From Polaribacter sp. SA4-10 (GTDB taxonomy: Bacteria > Bacteroidota > Bacteroidia > Flavobacteriales > Flavobacteriaceae), in the NCBI RefSeq assembly GCF_002163835.1, contig NZ_CP019331.1, positions 3,049,573 to 3,113,572 on the forward strand: a DNA stretch of 64,000 nt. Direction: 5' to 3'. The stretch's first letter is position 1, and the number at the start of each line of letters is the position of its first letter. Positions 8,775-17,305 of the stretch are shown here, in pieces. The translations under genes and the position numbers were made by a program. Under the pieces are notes generated by a model, which was not told where the DNA came from, made no database searches, and saw only the letters and a list, made by a program, of their open reading frames with translations.

Positions 8775-8890
8775 TGTCATTCAGAGTTTACGGAGCAATC
8801 TGTTTTTAATGATGAGGTAGCCACAGTTTACAAAAATGTAAACTTCACAATTACAAATAAAAAGATATAGCAAAAATCAGGAAATAGCTT
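8775..8890. repeat. two degenerate dispersed repeats in the gap before the ygiQ-type gene
   Basis: TGTCATTCAGAGTTTACGG then AGCAATCTG (8775-8802) resembles a worn copy of the common GTCATTGCGAGGA...GAAGCAATCT intergenic repeat. The stretch 8856-8890 matches the right half of the element at 348-436 (its end AGGAAATAGCTT versus CGGGAAATAGCTT there). A small hairpin GTTTAC/GTAAAC sits between them at about 8826-8842. Confidence 0.35.
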
Positions 8891-8922
8891 GTAATAAGTA
8901 TTTTAATCAATTAAAATTCTTG

Positions 8923-8930
8923 TATTTTTG
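8923..8930 (+). promoter_or_regulatory. -7 promoter box TATTTTTG
   Basis: Perfect TAnnTTTG only six bases before the ATG at 8937. With the usual 5-8 base distance to the transcription start, the mRNA would begin at or next to the start codon, so the transcript may be leaderless. Confidence 0.5.
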
Positions 8931-8936
8931 CAAAAT

Positions 8937-10901
8937 ATGGAAGGCACAAAAAGACATCAACTAACAGACTGGTTACCAACTACAAACAAAGAAGTTAAAA
9001 TTCGTGGTTGGGAAGAGCTAGACGTAATTTTGTTTAGTGGAGACGCTTATGTAGATCATCCGTCTTTTGGACCGGCTGTAATTGGTCGTATTTTAGAGAG
9101 TTATGGTTTGCGCGTGGCAATTGTGCCACAACCAAGTGTAAACGATAATCTTCAAGATTTTGAAAAATTAGGAAAACCTCGTTTATTTTTTGGAGCCACT
9201 GGTGGATGTATGGATCCAATGGTGAGTAATTATACGGCGAGTAAAAAGAGTAGAGATAAAGATGCATATACACCAAATGGAGATAAAGGTTTTAGACCCG
9301 ATTATGCAACTTCCGTATATTCAAAAATATTAAAAGAAAAGTTTCCTGATGTTCCTGTTTTAATTGGAGGAATTGAAGCTTCTTTAAGACGTGTAACTCA
9401 TTATGATTATTGGTCTGATAAATTACTGCCAACTATTTTAGAAACTTCTAAAGCAGATATGTTGGTGTATGGAATGGGAGAACAACCTTTGCGTGAAATT
9501 GTAGAATTAATGCAAAAAGGGGTTCCGTTTTCTAGTTTAAAAAACATTAAGCAAACAGCTGTTTTTATTGATCAAAAGGTTGAAAAATTACCAGTTGTAA
9601 ATGACTGGGAAGATGTAACAATCAATTCTCATGACGCTTGTTTAAAAGATAAAAAAACATTTGCATCTAACTTTAAAGTGATAGAGCAAGAGTCTAATAA
9701 GCTAAAAGCAAGAAGAATTCTACAAGATGTTGAAGGAAAAACGTTGGTGATTAATCCGCCTTTTCCTACCATGACAGAAAAGGAAATTGATGGTTCTTTC
9801 GATTTGCCTTTTACACGTTTACCACACCCAAAATACGACAAACGTGGACCAATACCTGCGTTTGAAATGATAAAATTTTCTATCAACATTCACAGAGGAT
9901 GTTTTGGTGGTTGTAGTTTTTGTACAATTTCTGCACACCAAGGAAAATTTATTGCGAGTAGAAGTCAAGAATCTGTTTTAAAAGAAATAGATAAAGTGGC
10001 AAATATGCCAGATTTTAAAGGCTATTTATCTGATATTGGTGGACCTTCGGCAAATATGTATCAGATGAAAGGAAAAGTACAATCTATCTGTGATAAATGT
10101 GTTGCACCAAGTTGTATTTCGCCTGTGATATGTTCTAATTTAGATACTTCTCACAAACCTTTAACGGAATTATATCAAGCAGTTGATAAACATCCGAAGA
10201 TTAAAAAATCTTTTATTGGAAGTGGAATTAGACATGATATGTTAGTGCCTGAATTCAATAAAAATGCAGATCCAAAAGAATTAGATGCGTATACAGAAGA
10301 GGTAATGACAAAGCATGTTTCTGGACGATTAAAAGTGGCACCAGAACATACTTCTGATCCTGTTTTAAAGTTGATGCGTAAACCGTCTTTTAAATATTTC
10401 CATATGTTTAAAGAGCGTTTTGATAAGATAAATATTAAGAAAAAATTGAATCTTCAGTTGATTCCGTATTTTATTTCTAGTCACCCAGCAAGTGAGGTAG
10501 AAGATATGGCAAACTTAGCTGCAGAAACAAAAGATATGGGCTTTCAGTTAGAGCAAGTACAAGGTTTTACACCAACACCTATGACGGTGGCTACGGTAAT
10601 TTATTACTCTGGTTTTCATCCTTATACTTTAAAACCAACCAGAACTCCGAAAACTAAAAAGGAGCGTGAAGACCAGCATAAATTTTTCTTTTGGTATAAA
10701 AAGGAAAATAAAGATTGGATTAAAAACACGCTAAATAAAGTTGGGAGACAAGATTTATTGCAAAAATTATTGCCAGAAAATAATTCTTGGAAAAAGAACA
10801 AAAATGCGAAAGAAGTAAAGAATACTTTTGATGATGCAGTTCCGGTTCCTTTTAATAAACGTAAAAAGAAAGTAAGTAGAGCTCCTAAAAGGAGAAGGTA
10901 G
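8937..10901 (+). CDS. YgiQ family radical SAM protein (UPF0313)
   Basis: The product (654 residues from the ATG at 8937; an in-frame TTG at 8928 lies inside the promoter box and is less likely) follows Escherichia coli YgiQ along its length: FSGDAYVDHPSFGPAVIGRIL near the N-terminus, GGIEASLRRVTHYDYWSD, the radical SAM cysteines 322, 326 and 329 in GCFGGCSFC, SDIGGPSANMY, and the segment LKVAPEHTSDPVLKLMRKPS. YgiQ proteins carry one 4Fe-4S cluster that cleaves SAM; the physiological reaction is not known to me. The basic, low-complexity C-terminal tail (KRKKKVSRAPKRRR) is typical. It is a single gene with its own promoter and terminator. Confidence 0.9.
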   Translation: MEGTKRHQLTDWLPTTNKEVKIRGWEELDVILFSGDAYVDHPSFGPAVIGRILESYGLRVAIVPQPSVNDNLQDFEKLGKPRLFFGATGGCMDPMVSNYTASKKSRDKDAYTPNGDKGFRPDYATSVYSKILKEKFPDVPVLIGGIEASLRRVTHYDYWSDKLLPTILETSKADMLVYGMGEQPLREIVELMQKGVPFSSLKNIKQTAVFIDQKVEKLPVVNDWEDVTINSHDACLKDKKTFASNFKVIEQESNKLKARRILQDVEGKTLVINPPFPTMTEKEIDGSFDLPFTRLPHPKYDKRGPIPAFEMIKFSINIHRGCFGGCSFCTISAHQGKFIASRSQESVLKEIDKVANMPDFKGYLSDIGGPSANMYQMKGKVQSICDKCVAPSCISPVICSNLDTSHKPLTELYQAVDKHPKIKKSFIGSGIRHDMLVPEFNKNADPKELDAYTEEVMTKHVSGRLKVAPEHTSDPVLKLMRKPSFKYFHMFKERFDKINIKKKLNLQLIPYFISSHPASEVEDMANLAAETKDMGFQLEQVQGFTPTPMTVATVIYYSGFHPYTLKPTRTPKTKKEREDQHKFFFWYKKENKDWIKNTLNKVGRQDLLQKLLPENNSWKKNKNAKEVKNTFDDAVPVPFNKRKKKVSRAPKRRR

Positions 10902-10936
10902 CTTTAGGTTAATACTAAAAACTTTAAGAAAAGATA

Positions 10937-10967
10937 GTCATCGTTGTAAAACGATGGCTTTTTTTTT
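10937..10967 (+). terminator. terminator of the ygiQ-type gene
   Basis: CATCGTT (10939-10945), loop GTAA, AACGATG (10950-10956), then GC and a run of nine T. It is 36 bases after the stop codon. Confidence 0.75.
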
Positions 10968-11084
10968 GAATTCAACTCATTTTCTCATCTCCTTCTGATA
11001 TTATTTTTTCCGTTTTTTAGAGTTTACTACTTCTTAAGAGCAATTATTATCAAGAACTAAAAGGTCATTACTATTTATCTTTCT

Positions 11085-11975
11085 CTATCCCTTCAAGTAC
11101 TTATTAAAAAAAGCAATGGTTCTTTCCCAAGATAAACTTGCAGCTTCCTTGTCAAAACGCGGAGTGGTATTATTATGAAAACCATGATTTACATTTGGAT
11201 AAAAATGCGCTTGATGTTGAATATTATTTTCTTTCAAAACTTTTTCAAAAGCAGGCCAACCCGCATTTACTCTTTTGTCTAATGCTGCATATTGTAATAA
11301 TAAAGGGGCTTTTACCTTTTTAGCATCCTCATCAGAAGGTTGTCTTCCATAATAAGGAACAGCAGCTTTTAAATCAGGTACTTTTACGGCCATCATATTC
11401 GAAATCCATCCACCAAAACAAAACCCAACAACACCTACTTCTCCGTTACAATCTTTATGGTTTTTCAAAAATTCATAGGCAGCAATAAAATCTTCTAACA
11501 TTTCATTTCTATCTCTTTTTTTCTGCATTGCTCTTCCTTCATCATCATTTCCTGGATAACCGCCTAAAGGAGAAAGTGCATCGGGTGCTAAAGTTACAAA
11601 ACCTTCTAAAGCAGCTCTTCTGCCAACATCTTCAATATACGGATTTAAGCCTCTGTTTTCATGAACTACAATAATTCCTGGTAATTTATCTTTGTTATCT
11701 TTTGGAATTGAAAACAGCCCTTTTATAGCACCTCCACCTTTAGGTGAATTATATGTTATCATTTCAGATTTTAATCGTGGATCATCAGATTGAACCAAAA
11801 TAGTATCAATATAATTGGGAGAAATAAAACTTAACAAAGCGGGTAATGTTATTGTTCCAACTGCAAATAAAGATAGTTTTTGAAGAAATTCTTTTCTATC
11901 CATTTTGTTGTGTGCATAATCATCATACAAATCAAATACTTCTTGACTAATGTCTTCTTTTGTCAGTTTTTTCAT
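11085..11975 (-). CDS. dienelactone hydrolase family protein, probably exported
   Basis: The 296-residue protein has a polar N-terminus, then a hydrophobic segment (about residues 32-52) after MDRKEFLQK, which looks like an internal export signal or anchor. The remainder is a dienelactone-hydrolase fold with the expected triad: Cys186 in GFCFGG, Asp233 in AALDKRVN and His264 in NVNHGFHN, plus Glu106 in VVHENRGL that orients the cysteine in the family. Classical members open dienelactones in chlorocatechol breakdown, but many homologues are general carboxymethylenebutenolidase-like hydrolases. No catechol pathway genes are nearby, so the substrate is unknown. Confidence 0.8.
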   Translation of the reverse strand: MKKLTKEDISQEVFDLYDDYAHNKMDRKEFLQKLSLFAVGTITLPALLSFISPNYIDTILVQSDDPRLKSEMITYNSPKGGGAIKGLFSIPKDNKDKLPGIIVVHENRGLNPYIEDVGRRAALEGFVTLAPDALSPLGGYPGNDDEGRAMQKKRDRNEMLEDFIAAYEFLKNHKDCNGEVGVVGFCFGGWISNMMAVKVPDLKAAVPYYGRQPSDEDAKKVKAPLLLQYAALDKRVNAGWPAFEKVLKENNIQHQAHFYPNVNHGFHNNTTPRFDKEAASLSWERTIAFFNKYLKG

Positions 11976-12108
11976 AATACCAAGTTTTAAAATTGTTGTT
12001 AACTAATTACTCATTAGCTAATTTAATAAAAAAAGGATAATATAAAATGTTAAGATTTTGAATTGATTTATTTACAGCAATCACAATATGGTGATTAAAA
12101 ACGCAATA

Positions 12109-13557
12109 TTATATCTCTTTTTTCTTTCTATGTTTTCCTCTCGGACCATCACCTTCATGAAGTACAATTTCGGAATGTAATAACTGAGCAGCTTCTGCAG
12201 AATCTTTCACTTTAGATGCACTTCGTGCTAACATTTCAGATTCAAACTCAGATAATGCACTTTTTCGTATTCCTGTTTCTCTCCATTGAGATAAAGGTTT
12301 ACACCCTTTTAATATTCCTCTAGCTAATGATAACGCGTCTAGTAGTGCTTGATTAGCACCTTGTCCTTTAAACGGACTCATTGGGTGGGCTGCATCTCCT
12401 ATTAGTGTAATTTTAGTTCCTTTTTCTAATAATTCAGGTGCTAATAACTTTCTATCATACACAGGATAACCAGAAATTTGAGCTTCTAGAGTTGCTTCTA
12501 AAATTTGTGGAATAGGATCGTGCCACTGAGTTCTTCTATACGCTTCTTCTTTTAACGCTTTTGCTCCTTTAGCGCTCAATTCCTTTGCTTCTTTTTCTGA
12601 TAAAGGAAAGCTAAGTTGCCACATTACAGTATCTGAGTCATAAGGCATCATGTAGATGCGTTCATTTCCATTTGCAGTTTGAAATACGGTAGCAGAATCT
12701 AACAAAGAACTTTCAATATCTTTTAAATTCTTCAAAGGACAAATTCCTAAAATAACAATACAACCTAAGTAACGTAAAGGGGTAATGTCTTCGCCTATTA
12801 GGAGTTTTCTTACTGTACTTCTAACGCCATCTGCTCCAACTACAAGATCTGCTTTTGTGCTTTTTATTTGTTTATCTACCTCAAAATTTAACGTTACACC
12901 TTCTTCAGATTCTTTAAAACCTAATAATTGATGTCCCCATTTTACAGTGTTATCTCCACTGAGTTGTTCTAACAAAGCGAAGCGTAAAGACTGTCTTGCA
13001 ATGTGTACATTTTTTCGTTTTGGTGATGCTTTTAAATCTGATCTTCCCCATTTTCTGATTCCCCATTCTCCAATTATTTTTCCATCAGTAGTATGAACTA
13101 CGTGTCTGGTTGAAGTTACTCCTTCTTTCAAGGAGAGGATCCCAAATCCATTGAGTGCTTTACTTGCTTGTTGTAAAGTGAGTCCGTAACCTTGAGATCG
13201 AGCCTCAAAGCCACTATCTCGTTCATACAGCGTAAACGGAATTCCACGATGTAAACAAGCAACAGCAAGTGCTGTTCCTCCAATTCCGCCACCAATAATA
13301 GCAATGTGTGGGTAGTTTTCTTTATCAGGTAAAAGATGGTTTGCAGCGCCAACTAAACCAGCTCCTTTACAGTTTAAGCAGGTATACATTTGTCCCTTAG
13401 GACGAACAGGAACTGTTCCGTCGCAATTTGTTTTTTCATAGTACTCTAATGCAACTTGGTAGTTGAGGCGCGTTTTCTTTCGAATGCTCTTTTTTCTTTT
13501 ACCGTTGCCTTTACAGCTTTGGCAAATAACCCAATTTTTATTCTCTACCTTTTCCAC
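12109..13557 (-). CDS. FAD-dependent monooxygenase with N-terminal DnaJ-type zinc finger
   Basis: A 482-residue protein. Residues 12-19 and 60-67 each form a CXXCXGXG motif (CQSCKGNG, CLNCKGAG), the paired zinc-binding repeat of DnaJ-type cysteine-rich domains. From residue 84 it is a PHBH-family flavoprotein monooxygenase: GGGIGG for the FAD dinucleotide, the GADGVRSTVRK segment, and LIGDAAHPMSPFKGQGANQAL for the ribityl/pyrophosphate. Such enzymes hydroxylate aromatic or polyketide-like compounds with NAD(P)H and oxygen. The start is GTG at 13555-13557, directly after an in-frame stop, so no longer form exists. It lies 42 bases downstream of a methyltransferase gene on the same strand, suggesting joint transcription and action on a shared small molecule. 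Confidence 0.8.
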   Translation of the reverse strand: MEKVENKNWVICQSCKGNGKRKKSIRKKTRLNYQVALEYYEKTNCDGTVPVRPKGQMYTCLNCKGAGLVGAANHLLPDKENYPHIAIIGGGIGGTALAVACLHRGIPFTLYERDSGFEARSQGYGLTLQQASKALNGFGILSLKEGVTSTRHVVHTTDGKIIGEWGIRKWGRSDLKASPKRKNVHIARQSLRFALLEQLSGDNTVKWGHQLLGFKESEEGVTLNFEVDKQIKSTKADLVVGADGVRSTVRKLLIGEDITPLRYLGCIVILGICPLKNLKDIESSLLDSATVFQTANGNERIYMMPYDSDTVMWQLSFPLSEKEAKELSAKGAKALKEEAYRRTQWHDPIPQILEATLEAQISGYPVYDRKLLAPELLEKGTKITLIGDAAHPMSPFKGQGANQALLDALSLARGILKGCKPLSQWRETGIRKSALSEFESEMLARSASKVKDSAEAAQLLHSEIVLHEGDGPRGKHRKKKEI

Positions 13558-13599
13558 CTACCTTTTCTTTATTGTTTTTTTGCTCAGAAAAAAACGAAA

Positions 13600-14421
13600 C
13601 TATTTCTTAACAGCAATCATCATATGAGGACTAAATGGTAATAAATATTCATCGTTTTGTGTGAGGTTTTGCAACGCTTTTAACGTTTTAGATTTCTTTT
13701 TATCTAACATGTTTGCAAAATATTCGTTGTCTAACCAAATCATTCCTTCAACAGCAAAAAGATTTATAAAGTTGAGGTTTTGCTCTAGAAATTCAGATTT
13801 TAATCCTTCTGGTTTATGATAAAAAGCATCCGCTAGTAAAAAAGGAAAATCCTTTGGTGCATCATGAATTCCTGTAGTAAGTTCTTCCTTACACATGTTA
13901 AAGAAGGAGTCTGCGTGAATCATTCCATTCATTAAACCAACTACAGTAGAAGCCGTTGCGTTAATTGCAAAGCCTAAAATAATTCCGCCTTTTTTAAGTA
14001 CTCTTTTTGCCTCAATAATGGCAGCAACTCTATCTTCTCTTTTTTGTAAATGATATAAAGGCCCGTGTAAAATCACCAAGTCGGCAGCATCATTTTTATA
14101 AGGTAATTTTGTAGCTTCACCAATAGCCACAGAAAAAGGTTTTTTTAGTTTTTTTGCTCTTTTTTCAGCCAATTTAATATGCTTTAAAACAGGTTCTATT
14201 AAATGAACGTGATGTCCTTTGTTAGAAAGCCATTCAGAATATTTTCCTGTTCCTCCACCAACATCAATAATTGTGCTATTTGGTTTAGAAAGATGTTGTT
14301 CTATCAATTCTTTAATACGTTCAAACTCAAAAATCCCCATTCCTTTTTCAAGTCTAGTTTCTTCTGAAGCTTTGTTGTAAAAATTGTCTAATTCTTTACT
14401 GATAAGTTGTTTGTTTTTCAC
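13600..14421 (-). CDS. class I SAM-dependent methyltransferase
   Basis: The 273-residue product has a Rossmann-type methyltransferase core: motif I IDVGGGTGKYSEWL, the acidic residue ending strand 2 in HLIEP, a motif resembling DLVILHGPLYHL (motif IV), and KRVLKKGGIILG. There is no membrane segment. The C-terminal part is longer than the minimal fold and probably shapes the substrate pocket. The start codon is GTG (14419-14421). The stop is 42 bases upstream of the FAD monooxygenase gene, so the two likely form an operon; the pairing suggests modification of one small molecule, which is inference. Confidence 0.75.
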   Translation of the reverse strand: MKNKQLISKELDNFYNKASEETRLEKGMGIFEFERIKELIEQHLSKPNSTIIDVGGGTGKYSEWLSNKGHHVHLIEPVLKHIKLAEKRAKKLKKPFSVAIGEATKLPYKNDAADLVILHGPLYHLQKREDRVAAIIEAKRVLKKGGIILGFAINATASTVVGLMNGMIHADSFFNMCKEELTTGIHDAPKDFPFLLADAFYHKPEGLKSEFLEQNLNFINLFAVEGMIWLDNEYFANMLDKKKSKTLKALQNLTQNDEYLLPFSPHMMIAVKK

Positions 14422-14504
14422 TTTAAGTATTTAAAAAGATAAAAGTACTTAAATAAAAGTGAAAATAGATTCCTGCTTTTGCTAGAGTGAAAAAAAGGAT
14501 TGTA

Positions 14505-14556
14505 AAGAAATGAACGTTTAGTAAATCCCAAAAGATATACTAAACGTTCATTTCTT
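14505..14556. terminator. terminator-like 19-base perfect inverted repeat
   Basis: AAGAAATGAACGTTTAGTA at 14505-14523 is the exact reverse complement of 14538-14556 with a 14-base loop. It follows the stop of the desaturase-like gene (minus strand) and is followed, on that strand, by a T-rich stretch. It separates the sulfite operon from the methyltransferase operon. Confidence 0.6.
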
Positions 14557-14592
14557 AAAACCAAACAATAAAAATTATGTGTCAGTTTTTAT

Positions 14593-15468
14593 TTATTTCT
14601 GACCTTTTTTAAACCCATAGAGGTTTTGATGTATAAAATCAGTTGGGAATTTATCATCGCCTTTAAAACCAATTTCTATAGTTCCGCTATCTTCTGGTAC
14701 GTAATCTGTTTTAAAAATATAATCCCAAAGACTTAAGCTAATTCCATAATTCATACCATATTTTCCTTCTGGTAATACATATGCATGATGATATAAATGC
14801 ATTACAGGGTTATTTATTACATATTTAAATATTCCCCAAGTAATTTTAATATTGGCATGATTAAAGTGACCGATAGTAATGGAAATAAAGTGAACAATAT
14901 AGGCTTGTTCAGGCTCAAAACCACCAAGAATCATAACTCCAAAAGTTTTTAGAGGTTTGTAAAAGATGTTTTCCATCCAATGGTATCTTAGATGTGCAGC
15001 AAAGCCCATTTCTTTCACACTGTGATGTACTTTATGAAATTTCCACAAGAAAGAATATTTATGCAATAATACATGTGTAAACCATTGTACAAAATCAAGA
15101 ACGATGAAGAAAACAAGTAATTGTAACCAAGGAGCCCAATGTGAAATATCTATAATAGCTAAACTTTTTGCTGTGACATTAAATTCACCAAATAACAAAC
15201 CTAAAATTTCATAAACCCCACTAATTACAATTGAGAAAATGAAAAAATTGAAAAACATATAAAAGGCATCCAACCAAAAATCACGCCTAAAAATAGACTG
15301 ATTCTTTCTCCAAGGGAAAGCGATTTCTAAACCCCAAACAAAAAGAGAAATAACAATAAGGCCCCAAAAATAATTTGTGTACCAAGGCACTTCAAAAATT
15401 ATAGATTTCCATGTCCAATCTACTGTTCCAAAAAAAGCATTTTTAAATGCATCTAAATAATTTTCCAT
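14593..15468 (-). CDS. sterol desaturase/fatty acid hydroxylase family membrane protein
   Basis: A 291-residue integral membrane protein with about five hydrophobic segments and the histidine clusters of the di-iron fatty acid hydroxylase superfamily: HVLLHKYSFLWKFHKVHHS and later HLYHHAYV, plus a histidine in GHFNHANI. These histidines bind a di-iron centre that uses oxygen to hydroxylate or desaturate lipids. The gene starts 12 bases after sorB and almost certainly belongs to the same transcript as sorA and sorB, an uncommon combination. Its substrate cannot be deduced. The 19-base inverted repeat after the stop closes the operon. Confidence 0.8.
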   Translation of the reverse strand: MENYLDAFKNAFFGTVDWTWKSIIFEVPWYTNYFWGLIVISLFVWGLEIAFPWRKNQSIFRRDFWLDAFYMFFNFFIFSIVISGVYEILGLLFGEFNVTAKSLAIIDISHWAPWLQLLVFFIVLDFVQWFTHVLLHKYSFLWKFHKVHHSVKEMGFAAHLRYHWMENIFYKPLKTFGVMILGGFEPEQAYIVHFISITIGHFNHANIKITWGIFKYVINNPVMHLYHHAYVLPEGKYGMNYGISLSLWDYIFKTDYVPEDSGTIEIGFKGDDKFPTDFIHQNLYGFKKGQK

Positions 15469-15480
15469 TTTCTTTAATTT

Positions 15481-15954
15481 TTAATTCTCTAATTTATACC
15501 AATCAATATCTTTTAAAATCATGCGCCTTCCTTTTGCTATAGGTGGGTAATTTGCAACTAAATAGTTTACGATAACTTCTTGATTACCTCCTAAATCCCA
15601 TAGGTTTTGCGTTTTTTGCATCCATTTAATTGTTTCATTCCAGCGCTCAGCATTCATTCTATTTTGTGTTACTAATTTTGCTGAATGACAATTCGTGCAA
15701 TTGTTAACAACGGTCATTAAGCCTTCTGCATCTAGTAAGCCTGTTCTTATATGTACACCGTTTTCTATTTTATCTTCATCTTCAATTATATCACTATAAA
15801 TAATAGCCGTTTTTTTAGTCTCAAAAATTGATAATGTGGGGTCGTATACAGTCAAAATTAGTAAAACAGAAGCTATTAATGAAAAAAATAGCGCTAAATA
15901 AGCTTTTCTTTCTGCTTTTTTAATTTTTTTTTGAAACTCTTTATCCTCAATCAT
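15481..15954 (-). CDS. sorB: membrane-anchored monohaem cytochrome c, SorB-like subunit
   Basis: The 157-residue protein has one N-terminal membrane helix (about residues 18-38) and a single haem c site CTNCH (Cys86, Cys89, His90) followed by Met100 as a possible axial ligand. Position and size match the cytochrome subunit (SorB) of sulfite:cytochrome c oxidoreductase, which takes electrons from the molybdenum subunit. Its ATG overlaps the TAA of sorA by one base (TAATG), so translation is probably coupled. It faces the periplasm and is anchored, unlike the soluble SorB of Starkeya; this fits Bacteroidota relatives. The symbol is assigned by context and the haem motif. Confidence 0.7.
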   Translation of the reverse strand: MIEDKEFQKKIKKAERKAYLALFFSLIASVLLILTVYDPTLSIFETKKTAIIYSDIIEDEDKIENGVHIRTGLLDAEGLMTVVNNCTNCHSAKLVTQNRMNAERWNETIKWMQKTQNLWDLGGNQEVIVNYLVANYPPIAKGRRMILKDIDWYKLEN

Positions 15955-17174
15955 TAGATAACTTTTACAGCAATTCTATGACATGCATTATTTAAATATC
16001 CTTTAGGATTCCAGCCAGGTAATAGCATTGGTTGTGCAACATTATTTGTATCTGTAGCTCTTGCCCAAACTTCATAATATCCTGATTTAGGAAAATTTAT
16101 TGAAGCAGAAAAATGCTGCCACGCTAAACGATTTATAGGATTTTCTACAGAACAAGTAGTCCATGTAGCGCCAAAATCTATAGAATATTCCATTTTTTTA
16201 ACCTCTAATTCTCCAGCCCATGCATGACCTCTAATCTTTAGCGCTTTTCCTTCGTTAATGGTAGCTCCTGTTTTAGGATATGTAATTAATGATTTTACTG
16301 GCATCGATTCTATAATGCACATGTCTTCATCTTTTACTTTTTCACCTGGAGCAACAGGATTACATGGAATGCGATAAGCCGTTCCAGTCATTTTTGTACC
16401 ATCATGAATTTTATTTCGAATACTTATTCTATTTACCCATTTTCCAGAAACTGATGCTGGCCAACCACCTGCAACTAAGCGTAAAGGATATCCATGAATT
16501 AGCGGAATATCTTTGCCATTCATTTGAAAAGCTAAAATAGTTTCGTCTTGCAATGCTTTTGGCATTGGACAACCTCTAGAAATAGGTTCTTTACTAGGAT
16601 CTCCACTTAAATGAGTATCTGCTGAATGGTATCCAATATATACAGCATCACTTTTTATACCTGCATCTTCTAGTACATCTTTTAAACGAACACCAGTCCA
16701 AGATGCACAATGTACAGCACCAATAGTCCATTGATTTCCTTTTGCTGGTGGATCAAATTCACTTCTACCATTCCCTCCACATTCTAGTGTTAATTGATAC
16801 GTATGGTGTTTAAATTTTGATTTTAAATCAGCAAGTGAATATGTTTTTTTATTGGTAACAGCTTCTCCATCAATAATAAGTTTCCATTCCTTTGGGTTAA
16901 TTTCTTCAGGAGTCTTACCATTGTTTCTAATAAACATTGATGCGTTGGGTGTAATTTTATCATCCAGCAAATGAGCTTGCGCTTCAATATTCCAAGGCTT
17001 GTCATTTAATACAACCATTCCTTTGTTCTTGTTGAACATTTTAAAAGGATCTGGATCTTGTAATGCTAAAGGAGTATAACCGTCAAGCATTTTAGAACCA
17101 AAAACAAGCTCTGTTCCTATAAGTGCGGTAAATGAACTCAATACTGAGTTTTTTATAAAGTTCCTTCTTTTCAA
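15954..17174 (-). CDS. sorA: sulfite dehydrogenase (SorA-like) molybdopterin subunit
   Basis: A 406-residue molybdenum enzyme of the sulfite oxidase family with an N-terminal KRRNFIKNS export signal that resembles a Tat signal. The cofactor-binding fold shows the molybdenum ligand Cys132 in TLECGGNGR, the segment WTGVRLKDVLEDAG, and GGWPASVSGKWVNRI; a C-terminal dimerisation domain follows (KKMEYSIDFGATW). It oxidises sulfite to sulfate in the periplasm and passes electrons to cytochrome c. The best start is TTG at 17172-17174 because the KRRNFIK signal begins there and no ATG is in place. It is the first gene of sorA-sorB-desaturase and divergent from a membrane protein gene. Confidence 0.8.
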   Translation of the reverse strand: MKRRNFIKNSVLSSFTALIGTELVFGSKMLDGYTPLALQDPDPFKMFNKNKGMVVLNDKPWNIEAQAHLLDDKITPNASMFIRNNGKTPEEINPKEWKLIIDGEAVTNKKTYSLADLKSKFKHHTYQLTLECGGNGRSEFDPPAKGNQWTIGAVHCASWTGVRLKDVLEDAGIKSDAVYIGYHSADTHLSGDPSKEPISRGCPMPKALQDETILAFQMNGKDIPLIHGYPLRLVAGGWPASVSGKWVNRISIRNKIHDGTKMTGTAYRIPCNPVAPGEKVKDEDMCIIESMPVKSLITYPKTGATINEGKALKIRGHAWAGELEVKKMEYSIDFGATWTTCSVENPINRLAWQHFSASINFPKSGYYEVWARATDTNNVAQPMLLPGWNPKGYLNNACHRIAVKVI

Positions 17175-17237
17175 AATAATAAAATTATAAGTGTATATAA
17201 ATTGTTGAACAATTTACAGCTATTAACTTTTTTTATG

Positions 17238-17253
17238 TGTAACTTATGTTACA
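17238..17253. promoter_or_regulatory. candidate CRP/FNR-type operator TGTAACTTATGTTACA
   Basis: A perfect 16-base palindrome (TGTAAC-TTAT-GTTACA) in the 131-base gap between divergent sorA and the membrane protein gene. Length and half-site spacing resemble binding sites of CRP/FNR-family regulators. A weaker palindrome, ATTGTTGAACAAT, is at 17201-17213. No regulator gene lies next to it. Confidence 0.4.
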
Positions 17254-17305
17254 TAAAAATAAAAAATATTTTTTTAATATTACATAATTATTAAAATATT
17301 AACTT

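Noticed and set aside
8928..8936. TTG at 8928 as start of the ygiQ-type gene
   Set aside because: It lies inside a perfect promoter box; the ATG at 8937 agrees with the family N-terminus.
13128..13352. Minus-strand 74-codon frame within the FAD monooxygenase gene
   Set aside because: Shadow frame inside a well-conserved enzyme gene, with no independent features.
12109..17174. Large natural-product gene cluster from methyltransferase to desaturase
   Set aside because: A strong 19-base inverted repeat separates the two operons and no synthase gene is present.
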